Notes: generated by a model not told the origin, from the letters alone. DNA of 64,000 bases from Planctomycetota bacterium (GCA_020638655.1 JACKIC010000006.1:110001-174000); one strand, 5' to 3'; positions 46,337 through 55,417 are shown, numbered from the stretch's first letter. Made by a program: numbers and translations.

Positions 46337-49186
46337 TCAGCGGGTCTTGTGCACGGTGCGCACGTCCAGGTCCTTGCCGGTGCCGTGGCAGATCGCGCAG
46401 GCTTCGGCGCCGAACAGGTTGGTGTTCACGTCGATGTGCGCCTGCGCGGCGTTGCTGTCGTGGCAGGAGCCGCAGGCGGCGCGCCAGGAGCGAGTCGCGA
46501 ACGCGGCGGCCGGGTGGTTGCGCTCGGCCGGGAGCGTCCAGGCCGTGTTGTCGGCGCCGTGGCAGACCGCGCACTGCTGCGTGCCGCCGGGCATCGCCGG
46601 GAAGCCGACTTCCTCGTAGCTGTGACCGGTGCCGCCGTAACCCGCGACCACGTAGTTGCTGCCCGCGGACAGCTCCTTGCCGTGGTGGATCTTGTGCAGC
46701 ATGGTGCGGAAGTCGATCGTCACGCCGGGCGTCGGCGCGCCGTTCGGGTAGACGTAGGTCGCCGAATCCTCGGCGCCCGCGAGGCTGTGGCACAAGGTGC
46801 AGGTCTCGTAGCCGCGGCGGCTGCCGCCGTGGAACTGGATGTCCTCGTGGCAGGCGTAGCAGCTGGCGCTGCTGTCGATGCGAACGACGTCGACGACCTC
46901 GGTGGCCGAGCCGAACAGCAGCTTGGCGACCTCGGGCGTGGAGCCCTCGGTGTAGCTGGTCGTCTCACCGGCGACCGTCACCGAGAAGGAGCGCGCGCCG
47001 TAGATGCCGAGGTTGTAGGTGCCGTCCAGGAGCGGCAGGCCGATCCAGTCGCCCCAGGTCTGGTCGAGATCGGGGGACTCGTTGTAGGTGCCGGGGTAGA
47101 CCGTCGGCACGATGAAGTCGGTCGTGTAGCTGGCGAGGATCTCGCCGTCGCCGAACTCGGTGGTCTCGGTGACCGTGCCGGTCAGCGCGTCGAGCGAATA
47201 GCTGCCGCTCGGCACCGCGCTGGTCGTGACCTTCTCGACGGTGGAGCCGAGGGCGTGCGCGATGCGCAGGCCCGGAGCGTAGCTCTGGCTGTAGGCCGAG
47301 GAGAACCACAGGCGGTCGCCGTCGGCGCGCTGCACCTTGAGGAACTCGCGGCGCCCCGCGACCAGGTCCTCGATCACGATGTAGTCGTTCTTGGCGTAGC
47401 CGGCGCCGGTGCCGGTGGCCAGGTCGATGAAGTTCTGCAGCGCCGGTGCGTCGGCGGCCAGCGTGGTCGCGTTCGACGTGCCGGTGCGGCGCAGCAGCGT
47501 CGTGGTGGCGCCGCTGACGTTCCAGTGCGGCGCGCGCGCGGTGGCGAACACCTGGTTGCCCGCCGCGGAGACGCCGATCGGCTCGTAGTAGACGTTGTCG
47601 GGCAGGTTGAACGTGTAGGTCGGGCCGGCGCCGATGCCGGCGATGCCGAAGCGCACGTACTGCACGAGGTTGGGGTTGGTGGTCGGGCCGTTGAGGATGC
47701 CCTCCATGCGGCTCAGGCTGCTCGCGGGCACGTCCGCGCCGTTGCCGTCCTTGATCGTCATCACGACCTGGACCTTCTCGCCGGCGTCGAACTTGCCGTT
47801 GTCGTTGCCGCCGATGTCGGTGACCGACTGGATGTCGAAGATCAGGCCCTGCGCGAGCGTCGCGTCGGCCAGCGGGTGGCGGTGGGCGTCGACGACGTCG
47901 AGCGCCGTGCCGCTGACTCGGTGGCATTCCTTGCACGCCGCGTTGTCGCGCTGGATCGGCATGGTCGCGCCGTTGGCGGTGTAGGGGTGGTCGAAGACCC
48001 AGTCGTCGTGGCAGGAGCCGCAAGCCTGGCGCGAAGGCTGCGCGTAGGCGAGCTCACCCTGGGCCGGCGCCGCGAGCGGGCCGCTGCCGTCCGGATCGCC
48101 GTGGCACTTGGCGCACTCGACGGGGCCGCTGCGCATCGTGTTCTCGAGGGCCTGCTCGGCCGAGCTCAGCGCGCCGTAGCCGGCGTCGCGCGGCATCGGG
48201 GTCAGCATCGTCGGCCACACCGGGAACGCGATCTCGGAGAAGTCGTTGAGCGAGGCGCGGTAGCCCTGGATCACGTAGGGCTGCGGCGTCGCGGCGTAGT
48301 TGCGCGAGCCGTCCGGATTGGTGGTGACGCCGTTGACCGACGGCAGGTTCTTGCCGGCGTGGATCTTGTGGATCATCACCTTGAAGTCGATCGCGACGCC
48401 CGGCGTGCCGTTGCCCGAGGTCGGGTCGTTGCCGTCTTCGGCGCCCGCGGTGTGGCACAGCAGGCAGTTGGTGATCTTGTCGCGGTTGTCGCCGTGCGCC
48501 TTGAGCTCGACGTGGCACTGGTTGCAGTTGGCCAGCGTGACGACCTCGCGCGGCGTGATGTCGGTCGCGTCCCCGATCAGGAAGTCGACCGTCGCGTTGC
48601 CGGCGTCACGGTAGGTGGTGCCGTTCCACGTGTAGTCCTTGCGCAGCTCGAAGCCGAGCGTGTAGGTGCCGGCGAGCAGCGGCTGATCGGTCAACTCGCC
48701 GTCCGTGAACGACGCCGTGTCGTTGAGCGGCGGCAGGTAGGCCGCCGGCAGCGGCGTCGCGAACTTGTAGGTGTAGGCGCCGAGCGCGCGCTTGGTCGCC
48801 TTGGCGACGACGTCGCCCTGCGACTCGATGACGCGCTGGTAGTTGAAGGTCGGGCCGGAGACCATCACCGCGCCGCGCGCGAACGTCGACAGCTCGAGCG
48901 GCTCGCCGTCGTTGCGCTTGACGGTGAAGTCGACCTCGAGGAAGTCGCCGACGCGGAAGCGGTCGCCCGCGCCCGTGGCGCCGCGGATCGCTTCGATCGT
49001 GACCACGCAGCCGGGCAGCGCGTCATTGGCGCCGAAGGGCGGCTCGGGGGCGATGCCGATCTCGGGAGACGACGAGTCGTTGCTGCTGTGGCACGCGGTG
49101 GCGGCGAGCAGCAGCAAGGCGACCAGGGAAGACGAGGTTCCATGTCGCGATGGGCGACGAGTGCTGGAACGGGTTCGGAGAGCCAT
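46337..49186 (-). CDS. Decaheme surface lipoprotein cytochrome c, OmcA/MtrC type
   Basis: 949 aa from ATG 49186 (ggag 8 bases upstream). A lipobox LAATAC is near residue 31. A beta domain (about 58-215) is followed by five CxxCH motifs at residues 221-421, a second beta domain (about 440-760), then five more from 776 to 934: ten hemes in two pentaheme clusters, as in OmcA/MtrC. A doubled signature, PGV-IDF-MIHKIH-GK, precedes the third heme of each cluster. In known systems this protein sits on the outer surface and hands electrons to minerals, electrodes or partners. The conduit genes lie just upstream on the same strand. Confidence 0.93.
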   Translation of the reverse strand: MALRTRSSTRRPSRHGTSSSLVALLLLAATACHSSNDSSSPEIGIAPEPPFGANDALPGCVVTIEAIRGATGAGDRFRVGDFLEVDFTVKRNDGEPLELSTFARGAVMVSGPTFNYQRVIESQGDVVAKATKRALGAYTYKFATPLPAAYLPPLNDTASFTDGELTDQPLLAGTYTLGFELRKDYTWNGTTYRDAGNATVDFLIGDATDITPREVVTLANCNQCHVELKAHGDNRDKITNCLLCHTAGAEDGNDPTSGNGTPGVAIDFKVMIHKIHAGKNLPSVNGVTTNPDGSRNYAATPQPYVIQGYRASLNDFSEIAFPVWPTMLTPMPRDAGYGALSSAEQALENTMRSGPVECAKCHGDPDGSGPLAAPAQGELAYAQPSRQACGSCHDDWVFDHPYTANGATMPIQRDNAACKECHRVSGTALDVVDAHRHPLADATLAQGLIFDIQSVTDIGGNDNGKFDAGEKVQVVMTIKDGNGADVPASSLSRMEGILNGPTTNPNLVQYVRFGIAGIGAGPTYTFNLPDNVYYEPIGVSAAGNQVFATARAPHWNVSGATTTLLRRTGTSNATTLAADAPALQNFIDLATGTGAGYAKNDYIVIEDLVAGRREFLKVQRADGDRLWFSSAYSQSYAPGLRIAHALGSTVEKVTTSAVPSGSYSLDALTGTVTETTEFGDGEILASYTTDFIVPTVYPGTYNESPDLDQTWGDWIGLPLLDGTYNLGIYGARSFSVTVAGETTSYTEGSTPEVAKLLFGSATEVVDVVRIDSSASCYACHEDIQFHGGSRRGYETCTLCHSLAGAEDSATYVYPNGAPTPGVTIDFRTMLHKIHHGKELSAGSNYVVAGYGGTGHSYEEVGFPAMPGGTQQCAVCHGADNTAWTLPAERNHPAAAFATRSWRAACGSCHDSNAAQAHIDVNTNLFGAEACAICHGTGKDLDVRTVHKTR

Positions 49187-49220
49187 GGTTGTTCTCCACT
49201 TTGGGGGAGGGAGGGAGGCG

Positions 49221-49239
49221 TCATTCGGGGTCCGAATGA
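49221..49239. promoter_or_regulatory. Hairpin in the leader of the decaheme gene
   Basis: tcattcgg (49221-49228) and ccgaatga (49232-49239) form a perfect 8-bp stem with a 3-nt loop, 35 bases upstream of the decaheme start codon. It may be an operator, an attenuator, or a terminator for the upstream 13-heme gene, leaving the decaheme gene with its own promoter. No T-tract is seen in the minus direction. Confidence 0.4.
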
Positions 49240-49416
49240 CACCCGCGTGACAGACACAAGTGTTGCACAGGCAGCCGTCGCGACGAGTCGCTGAACGGCG
49301 CAATTGCATGGGGCACAAGGCGTAGGCGGGGCGGGCCCGGCGGCTCGCTTCGCCCTGAGCGGCCCATGGCTACGCACTCCTGCCTGCCAACTCCGGGGTG
49401 TTCCCGCCGGCCGCAA

Positions 49417-50442
49417 TCAGCGGTGGCAGGCGGTGCAGACGTGGCCACCGTCCGGGTGCGGCAGCGGCTGTCCGTTGCCGTGGCACATGCGGCAGTTCAT
49501 GCCGGGGTTGTGGCTGCCCGGCAGTGGCGTCGCGAGGTCGTGGCTCGGCGTCGTCTTGTGGCAGACCGCGCAGCCCGTGTCGGCGACGGGCAGGTGGCAC
49601 GACACGCAGTGACGATCCTGCGGTTCGCCCCATCCGCCGCGGTGGCTGCGCGGGCGCGTCGTCTCGTGGCACTGCACGCAGGAGTCCTGCTTGTGGCAGG
49701 TCATACAGCGGCTGCGATCGATCGAGGCCTGCAGGCCGTGCGTGCGCACGCGGAAGGTCTGGTCGTGGCTGCGCGGCGCCATCTGCTCGTGACACGCGGT
49801 GCAGCTCGAGGCGTTCTCGTGGCAGAGTTCGCAGCGATCGGCGCTGCGCTCGCTGCCGTGTCGCACCAGGCGGCCGTGGGCTTCGACCCAGCCCGTCGTG
49901 TGCGAGCCCGGTTGCCAGCTCTCGTCGATCGTGCGGTGGCACTCGCTGCAGTCGTTGCGCTTGCCGTAGCGCTCGTGGCAGCTCATGCAGTCGGCCTTCT
50001 TGACCAGCGGTCCGAGCGGCACCTCGGTCTGCTCGCCGACCTCGCCGTGACACGCGGTGCAGTCGAGCCTGGCGCCGTCGACGTGACGCAGGTGGGAGAA
50101 GGTGATGTCGGCGGGCACGGCGGCCTCGGCGACCTTGCGGTAGCGGCTGTTCTCGTCGAAGAAGGCGCGGACGCGGCGCTCCGGCGGCTTGTCGCCGTCG
50201 AAGCGGTCGTGACACTGCGCGCACAGCTCCGGCGGCGGCGTGCCCGGGCGATCGCTCGTCTTGACGCCGGTGTGGCAGAAGGTGCAGGCGAGCTTGTTGT
50301 CGACCACGTGCACGCGGTGCGGGAACGACGGCTCGCTGCGGCGCGGCGCGCCGAGGGACAGGCAGGCCGTGACCGCGAGCCAGACGGTCAACGCGGCGAT
50401 CCATGGCCAGCGGCGTCGCACAGGTCGGGTCACAGCGTCCAT
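49417..50442 (-). CDS. 13-heme periplasmic c-type cytochrome, MtrA-like
   Basis: 341 aa with an N-terminal basic-hydrophobic export signal (RRRWPWIAALTVWLAVTACLS). Thirteen CxxCH motifs (CTFCH, CAQCH, CTACH, CMSCH, CSECH, CELCH, CTACH, CMTCH, CVQCH, CVSCH, CAVCH, CRMCH, CTACH) run through the whole length, one per about 26 residues. MtrA, of similar length, has ten. It probably threads the outer-membrane barrel encoded just upstream and carries electrons across the outer membrane. Its start overlaps the barrel gene's end by 13 bases; gggag precedes the ATG by 4 bases. Confidence 0.92.
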   Translation of the reverse strand: MDAVTRPVRRRWPWIAALTVWLAVTACLSLGAPRRSEPSFPHRVHVVDNKLACTFCHTGVKTSDRPGTPPPELCAQCHDRFDGDKPPERRVRAFFDENSRYRKVAEAAVPADITFSHLRHVDGARLDCTACHGEVGEQTEVPLGPLVKKADCMSCHERYGKRNDCSECHRTIDESWQPGSHTTGWVEAHGRLVRHGSERSADRCELCHENASSCTACHEQMAPRSHDQTFRVRTHGLQASIDRSRCMTCHKQDSCVQCHETTRPRSHRGGWGEPQDRHCVSCHLPVADTGCAVCHKTTPSHDLATPLPGSHNPGMNCRMCHGNGQPLPHPDGGHVCTACHR

Positions 50443-52199
50443 ATCACTCCCATCCGGAACAGGTGGAACTCGTCTTCGTCGTCGCGCTCGTACTCGTAGG
50501 CGGCGTCGAGGCGGACGCGCTTGCCGATACGGTAGTCGGTGCGCAGGTAGAACGAGCGCACGTGCACCCGTTCGCGGTCGTCGAAGGAGTCGTAGAGGTA
50601 GAGGTCGTAGCCGGTGCCGAGCAGGATGCGCAGCTGCTGGTCGGGCCGGTACTCGAGGTCGCCGGTGACGGTGCGGAAGTCCTCGCCCTGGGTGTTGTAG
50701 TAGTTGCCGGTCACGGTCACCGACAGGCCGTCGATGCCGAACGCGTGCAGCTCGAGGTCGCCGTAGGCGCGTTCGAACTCGCGGTTGAACTCGCCCTCGT
50801 CGTTGCTGTCGCGCAGGCGGCGGATCGCGCCGCCGGTGTTGACGGTCACGTGATCGCCGAGGTCGGTGCCGACGTTGGCGTCGAGCTGGCGGTAGGGCTG
50901 GTATTCGGCGGCGATCTCGTAGAACGGGTCGAGCTCGGTGACCGCGGCGCGCTGCGTCGTCAAGAGCTCGCGGTAGTCGACCGCGAACGTCACCGGCAGG
51001 TCGAGCCCGCCCTCGGCGCCGAGGTGCAGGTCGCGCGGCTTGCCGTCGCGCCAGGTGTGCAGCCCGTGCAGATTGACGCCGCTGAGGTCCTGCCACCAGC
51101 GCACGCCGTAGAGCTCGTCGTGCCGGTCGGTGGTCAGGAACTCGTCGTGCAGCGACATCCAGTCGAGGCGCACGCGCGCGTCCTGCCACGGCCGCAGCTC
51201 GCTCGCCATGCCGTAGACCGAGTCGCCCGAGCTCGCGGACTCGAAGTGGTGCACGGTCACGCCGCCGTAGGCCGAGAAGGACACCTTGGCGGGGCCGAAG
51301 CGCTCGGTGTCGGCGCGCAGACCGTCGAAGGTCACGGGCGTCGGCGTCTCGATCAGGTCCTGCCGCCCCAGTCGCACGACGTCGAGGTTGGGCAGCTCGT
51401 GCGCGTCGACGTGCGCTTCGTAGAGGCGCGCGTTCCAGTCGTCGCCGAGGCTCTGGTCGAGGCCGTTGAAGGTGCCGTCGGTGGTCTGCCCGTCGAGGTC
51501 GTTGAACAACCGACCCGAGAAGTGCGCGGTGAACGGGTCGCGCTCCGCGTCGCCGAAGTCGAGGCCGAGGCGCGTCACCAGGTCCTGGTCGCCGGTGCCG
51601 TTGCCGCGGCGCCCGCGATAGCGGCTCGACAACACGCCGTGGAACGCCATCGACTCGGGCGGCAACGCGGCGGCCTGCGGCGCGGCCGGCGCCACGTCGT
51701 GACCCGGCAGCACCGGCTCGGGCGTACCGGCTTCGGTGGGGATCGGCGCGACCTCGGGCGGCTTGGCGCCGGGCAACAGCTTCTCCAGGGCGCGCTTGGC
51801 GGCTTCGGTCGGGTCCGCGGGCTGCTGCGGCTTGGGTTCCTGGCCCTGCGGCGCGACACCTGGCTCCTGCGGCGCGGGCTCGTCGACGCCCGTTGCCGGC
51901 GCGACCGGGGACGGCGGCTGCTGTTCCGTCGTGTTCGCCGGGGTCTCGGCCTCCGCCGGCTTCGCCGCCGGCCCCTTCGGCGGCTGCCCTTCGGGACCGG
52001 GCTTGAGTCCGAGCCGCTTCCTGAGGATCTCGGCCGCCGCCTTGGCCGGGTCGATCGGCTGCTGCTCCGGGGCGGGCGGCTGTTCCTTGGGTTCCTGCTG
52101 CTGCGGCGGCTGCGGCGCCGGCGGTTCCTGCGCGGGCAGACCGATGGCGAGCAAGGCGGCGGCGGCCGCGCTCGGAATCACTCGCCTGTGGGCGGTCAT
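50430..52199 (-). CDS. Outer-membrane beta-barrel of a porin-cytochrome conduit (MtrB-like)
   Basis: 589 aa with a signal peptide (LLAIGLPAQ). Residues 25-180 are a low-complexity Pro/Glu/Gln/Ala linker containing two similar helical units (PAKAAAEILRKRLGLKPG and PTEAAKRALEKLLPGAKP). From about 190 to the end there are alternating amphipathic strands (FHGVLSSRYRGRRG, ARLYEAHVDAHEL, VRSFYLRTDYRIGKRVRLD) ending in FHLFRMGVIWTL, typical of an outer-membrane barrel with about 20 or more strands. Family-level identity with MtrB is not proved by sequence; the call rests on topology and on overlap with the 13-heme gene. Confidence 0.8.
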   Translation of the reverse strand: MTAHRRVIPSAAAAALLAIGLPAQEPPAPQPPQQQEPKEQPPAPEQQPIDPAKAAAEILRKRLGLKPGPEGQPPKGPAAKPAEAETPANTTEQQPPSPVAPATGVDEPAPQEPGVAPQGQEPKPQQPADPTEAAKRALEKLLPGAKPPEVAPIPTEAGTPEPVLPGHDVAPAAPQAAALPPESMAFHGVLSSRYRGRRGNGTGDQDLVTRLGLDFGDAERDPFTAHFSGRLFNDLDGQTTDGTFNGLDQSLGDDWNARLYEAHVDAHELPNLDVVRLGRQDLIETPTPVTFDGLRADTERFGPAKVSFSAYGGVTVHHFESASSGDSVYGMASELRPWQDARVRLDWMSLHDEFLTTDRHDELYGVRWWQDLSGVNLHGLHTWRDGKPRDLHLGAEGGLDLPVTFAVDYRELLTTQRAAVTELDPFYEIAAEYQPYRQLDANVGTDLGDHVTVNTGGAIRRLRDSNDEGEFNREFERAYGDLELHAFGIDGLSVTVTGNYYNTQGEDFRTVTGDLEYRPDQQLRILLGTGYDLYLYDSFDDRERVHVRSFYLRTDYRIGKRVRLDAAYEYERDDEDEFHLFRMGVIWTL

Positions 52200-52206
52200 G
52201 GGGTGC

Positions 52207-53652
52207 TCAGCGCTTGAGGCCGAAGGCGTCGAGGATCGCCGGATCCTCTTCGTTCTCGCTGAGCACGACGTGGCACTTGTCACAGCTGCCGTCGCGGATC
52301 GGCGCGCCGTCGGACATCAGCTTGGGCCCGAACACCGTGCGGCCCTTGGCCGAGGTGTGTTGGCCGTCGTGGCAGCGGAAGCAGCCGACGTGGGTCGCCA
52401 GGTCCGGGTAGGCGTTCCAGCCCAGCTTGCGCTCGGGCCAGACGTTGCGCATCCAGATGTCGGTGATCTGCGGGATCGCGAGCTCGAGCTTCTGGCGGCG
52501 CAGCTCGTCGATGCCGCCGTCCTTGGCGTAGGCCTCCTGCAGGTTCTTGCGGATGCCTTCGGTGGCGTTCTCGCGGGTCCAGTCGGACTGCAGCGCGTCG
52601 AGCGCGCGCTGCTTGAGGAACGGCAGGTCGCGCGGCAGCAGCCCGTTGGTGAACGCCACGTCGAGCGCGTCGCCGGGCAGCTCGAAGGCGTGCGCCGAGC
52701 GGTTGTGGCAGTCGTTGCAGTCCATGCGGCGCAGCTCCCCTTCGGGGCGCGGCTCCGCCGGCACGCCCGGCGTCGTGAAGATCTCCTCGTCGCCGTCGGG
52801 GTGCTTGACGCGCATCCACGGGATCTGCGTGCGCTTCTCGTCGGCGGCGACGTATTCGACGACCGCCTCGGGGTGCACGTGCCAGTGGATGCCGACCGAA
52901 GCGCCGTCGGGCCGCGTGCCGCCGGTGCGCATCAGCAGCACGTTGGTGTAGCCGCTGACCTTCTCGTCGGTGCGGAAGTGCGGCTTCACCTTGAGCTTGG
53001 TGCCCAGGTACTTCTCGGGCCAGTGGCACTGTTCGCAGGTGACGTTGGCCGGCACGAGGTTGTGCACGGGCGTCGGGATCGGGCGGCTGTAGTTGTCGAG
53101 CACGGTGCCGATCAGCTGCTTGGTGCCGTTGAGCTTGGCGGCGATGAAGCCCTGCGCGCCGGGCGCGACGTGGCAGGCGACACACTCGACGCGCTGGTGC
53201 GGCGAGCGCAGGTAGGTCGCGTACTCGGGGCCCATCACGTTGTGGCACGCCTTGCCGCAGAACTGCACCGAGCTCATGTAGTGCACGCCGGAGTAACCCA
53301 CGGTGCCGACCGCGGCGAAGTTGATCGCGGTGAGCACGACCACGGCGCGCGCCATGTAGAGCGGTCGGTCGGTCATCGCCGCGAGCCGTTCGTGCAGGTG
53401 GCGGCGGAACAGCAGCAGGCCCGCGGGCACGAGCACCATGCCGAGCAGGAACACGGCCGGCACGACGAGCGTCAGCGCCAGGCCGACGTAGGGGCCGGCC
53501 CAGACGCCGCCCATCTGGTGCATGATCACCAGGGTCACCCCGGCCAGGGCCGCCAGGGTCATCAGGGCCGCGCCCAGGGACGTGATCCAGTTGGAGCGGA
53601 GGAGGCGGTGGATCCGGCCGATGGTGCCGAAGGGCGGATTGGATGCGGTCAT
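52207..53652 (-). CDS. NapC/NirT-type membrane-anchored multiheme cytochrome c
   Basis: 481 aa. Three hydrophobic segments lie in the first 140 residues (about 25-45, 55-80, 100-125). Heme motifs then follow: an unusual C-G-K-A-C-H (CX3CH), then CVACH, CEQCH, CNDCH, CFRCH and CDKCH, six in all. NapC/NirT/CymA proteins oxidise membrane quinol and pass electrons to periplasmic cytochromes. It ends 7 bases before the barrel gene's ATG, so the quinol oxidase, barrel and 13-heme cytochrome form one operon. The start is ATG 53652; an upstream ATG at 53703 would add 17 unlikely residues. Confidence 0.9.
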   Translation of the reverse strand: MTASNPPFGTIGRIHRLLRSNWITSLGAALMTLAALAGVTLVIMHQMGGVWAGPYVGLALTLVVPAVFLLGMVLVPAGLLLFRRHLHERLAAMTDRPLYMARAVVVLTAINFAAVGTVGYSGVHYMSSVQFCGKACHNVMGPEYATYLRSPHQRVECVACHVAPGAQGFIAAKLNGTKQLIGTVLDNYSRPIPTPVHNLVPANVTCEQCHWPEKYLGTKLKVKPHFRTDEKVSGYTNVLLMRTGGTRPDGASVGIHWHVHPEAVVEYVAADEKRTQIPWMRVKHPDGDEEIFTTPGVPAEPRPEGELRRMDCNDCHNRSAHAFELPGDALDVAFTNGLLPRDLPFLKQRALDALQSDWTRENATEGIRKNLQEAYAKDGGIDELRRQKLELAIPQITDIWMRNVWPERKLGWNAYPDLATHVGCFRCHDGQHTSAKGRTVFGPKLMSDGAPIRDGSCDKCHVVLSENEEDPAILDAFGLKR

Positions 53653-53796
53653 GAGGACTCGGGGTGGCGCCGTATTGCACCGCCAGTCTGGGCCCAGTGG
53701 CATGGTGCGGAGTGCGTAGTCGGGGAGCTAATCCGGCGCAGGCTTCTTTCCGGCGCCGGCTTGTGCCCAAGGGCAGGACGGCGATCATCGTGGCCG

Positions 53797-54588
53797 ATGG
53801 CCCCCTCCCGCCGCGAGATCACTTCTGCAAAGAACCCCGTCGTGCAGCGCTTTCGCGACGCGGCCGAGGGCAAGCTGGACGGGGTGCTGCTGGCAGAGGG
53901 CGTGCGCCTGGTGCGCGAGGCTTGTGCCGCCGGGCTGCGGGTGGTCGAGGTCGCCGTCTCCCCCCGGCTGACCGACGTGGACCTGCTGCAGGACCTGCAG
54001 CAGAACGCGGAGAACTACCTCGAGTGTGGGGATGACGTCATGGCGCGGCTCAGCGCCCTGGACACACCGCAGGGGGTCGCGGCGCTCGTCGCCCGGCCGG
54101 ACGTCGCCGAGGCGGATCTGTTGCGCGGCGATCTGTCGCCGCTGGTGGCGATCGCCGCCGGGGTGCGCGACCCGGGCAACCTGGGCTCGCTGCTGCGCAC
54201 GGCCGAGGCAGCGGGCGCGACCGGCTGCATCACGATGAAGGGGGGTGCCGACCCGTTCCGCGACAAGGCCGTGCGCGGATCGATGGGCTCGATCTTCCGG
54301 CTGCCCGTCGTGCACGGTTTCGACGCCGACGCGATCGTCGCGTTCGCGAAGCGGCACCGGCTGCAGCTCGTCGTCGCCGACGGCGGCGGCGAGGTCGCGC
54401 ACACCGCGGCGCCGCTGCGCCAGCCGACCGCGCTGGTGGTGGGGGCCGAAGCGGCGGGTGTGCCCGAGGTGCTGCTTCGCGCCGCCGATGTGCGCGTGCG
54501 CATCCCGCTGAAGCAGCCGGTCGAGAGCCTCAACGTCGCGGTCGCGGCCGGCGTGGTGTTGTTCGAGGCGCAGAGGCAACGGAGCTGA
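53797..54588 (+). CDS. SpoU/TrmH-family RNA 2'-O-methyltransferase
   Basis: 263 aa. An N-terminal L30e-like substrate-binding part (residues 1-95) precedes the SPOUT domain with all three motifs: GVRDPGNLGSLLRTAEAAG (motif 1), VVGAEAAGVPE (motif 2) and IPLKQPVESLNVAVAAGVV (motif 3, knot and SAM site). It methylates ribose 2'-OH in rRNA (RlmB-like) or tRNA; the target is not decidable from sequence. It is divergent from the cytochrome operon and is the first gene of an operon: the next GTG start follows its stop by one base. Confidence 0.92.
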   Translation: MAPSRREITSAKNPVVQRFRDAAEGKLDGVLLAEGVRLVREACAAGLRVVEVAVSPRLTDVDLLQDLQQNAENYLECGDDVMARLSALDTPQGVAALVARPDVAEADLLRGDLSPLVAIAAGVRDPGNLGSLLRTAEAAGATGCITMKGGADPFRDKAVRGSMGSIFRLPVVHGFDADAIVAFAKRHRLQLVVADGGGEVAHTAAPLRQPTALVVGAEAAGVPEVLLRAADVRVRIPLKQPVESLNVAVAAGVVLFEAQRQRS

Positions 54589-54589
54589 C

Positions 54590-55417
54590 GTGCGCGGCGT
54601 GTGCCTCTTCCTCTGCTTCGCGGCCGCGGGTTGCGCGAGCGGCGAACTCGATCCGCAGTGGGCGACGCGCGAGCACGGCGTCGTCGAGGCGTCCGCGTTC
54701 CGTGAGAACGGCGAGCTCAGCGGCTTCGACCCGCCGACGCCTGAAGCTCAACTCGCGGTGGGTGACCGGGTCCTGCTCGGCATGAACCTGCAGCGCGGCG
54801 GTGTGTCGACGTCGCGCACTTTCTCCCTGGAGGTGCTGTCGATCGAGCTCGTCCGGTGGCCCGGATCGCCCGACGACGAGCCGCTCTACGTGCGCAGCGC
54901 CTCGGTGCGTCTGCGTGTCTTCGACGCCGCTGGCGAGCGGCTCGGCGAGGAGGTCCTCTCCGTCGACGCAGCCGACCTCGAAGGCGGCGTGGCGAGCGCG
55001 TGTCGCGGCGACGACGACCACGGCCGCAGCCGCGCGTTCTGGGCCCTGCGTGAGCTGTTCGGCATCATCCGGAAGAGCCCGATCCTCGCCGGCGTGATGT
55101 ACGAGGTCGTCGATCCGCCGTCGCTGTGGTCGATCATCACGCACCTGGGCGTGGAGATCTGGGCCGAGGTGCACTTCGACGAGGCGCGACCGACCGAACC
55201 GTTCGCGCTCGGCGATCTGCAGATTCCCGCATGGAGCTTGCCGCACGAGGTGCTCGTCAACGACCAGCCGGCGCTGCGTAGCGTCCTGCAGGTCGCCGAC
55301 CCCGTGTCGCCGCTGGCGCTGTGCGCCGGCATCGTGTCGTTCACGTCGGTGCATCCGACCGACCCGTCGCGGGTCCTGCAGGTGCGGCTGCTCGCGGCGC
55401 GGCGGGGGAAGTCGTGA
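54590..55417 (+). CDS. Hypothetical lipoprotein, paralogue 1
   Basis: 275 aa from a GTG start with ggag 5 bases upstream. Lipobox AAAGCASG is near residue 15. The family is not recognised, but the protein is clearly homologous to the next gene's product along its whole length: shared DPQWATRE, KSPIL..VMYEVVD.PSLWS, PAWSLPHE, SPLALCAGIV and SVHPTD-SRV segments. A SLWSIITH...G helix and an acidic middle are visible. The stop overlaps the next GTG (GTGA), so translation is coupled. Confidence 0.85.
   Translation: MRGVCLFLCFAAAGCASGELDPQWATREHGVVEASAFRENGELSGFDPPTPEAQLAVGDRVLLGMNLQRGGVSTSRTFSLEVLSIELVRWPGSPDDEPLYVRSASVRLRVFDAAGERLGEEVLSVDAADLEGGVASACRGDDDHGRSRAFWALRELFGIIRKSPILAGVMYEVVDPPSLWSIITHLGVEIWAEVHFDEARPTEPFALGDLQIPAWSLPHEVLVNDQPALRSVLQVADPVSPLALCAGIVSFTSVHPTDPSRVLQVRLLAARRGKS

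Noticed and set aside
46319..49294. A nearly 1000-codon open frame on the plus strand opposite the decaheme gene
   Set aside because: It is an antisense shadow produced by high GC; it has Val/Ala/Arg/Gly-biased composition and no motif, whereas the minus strand carries ten heme sites and a signal peptide.
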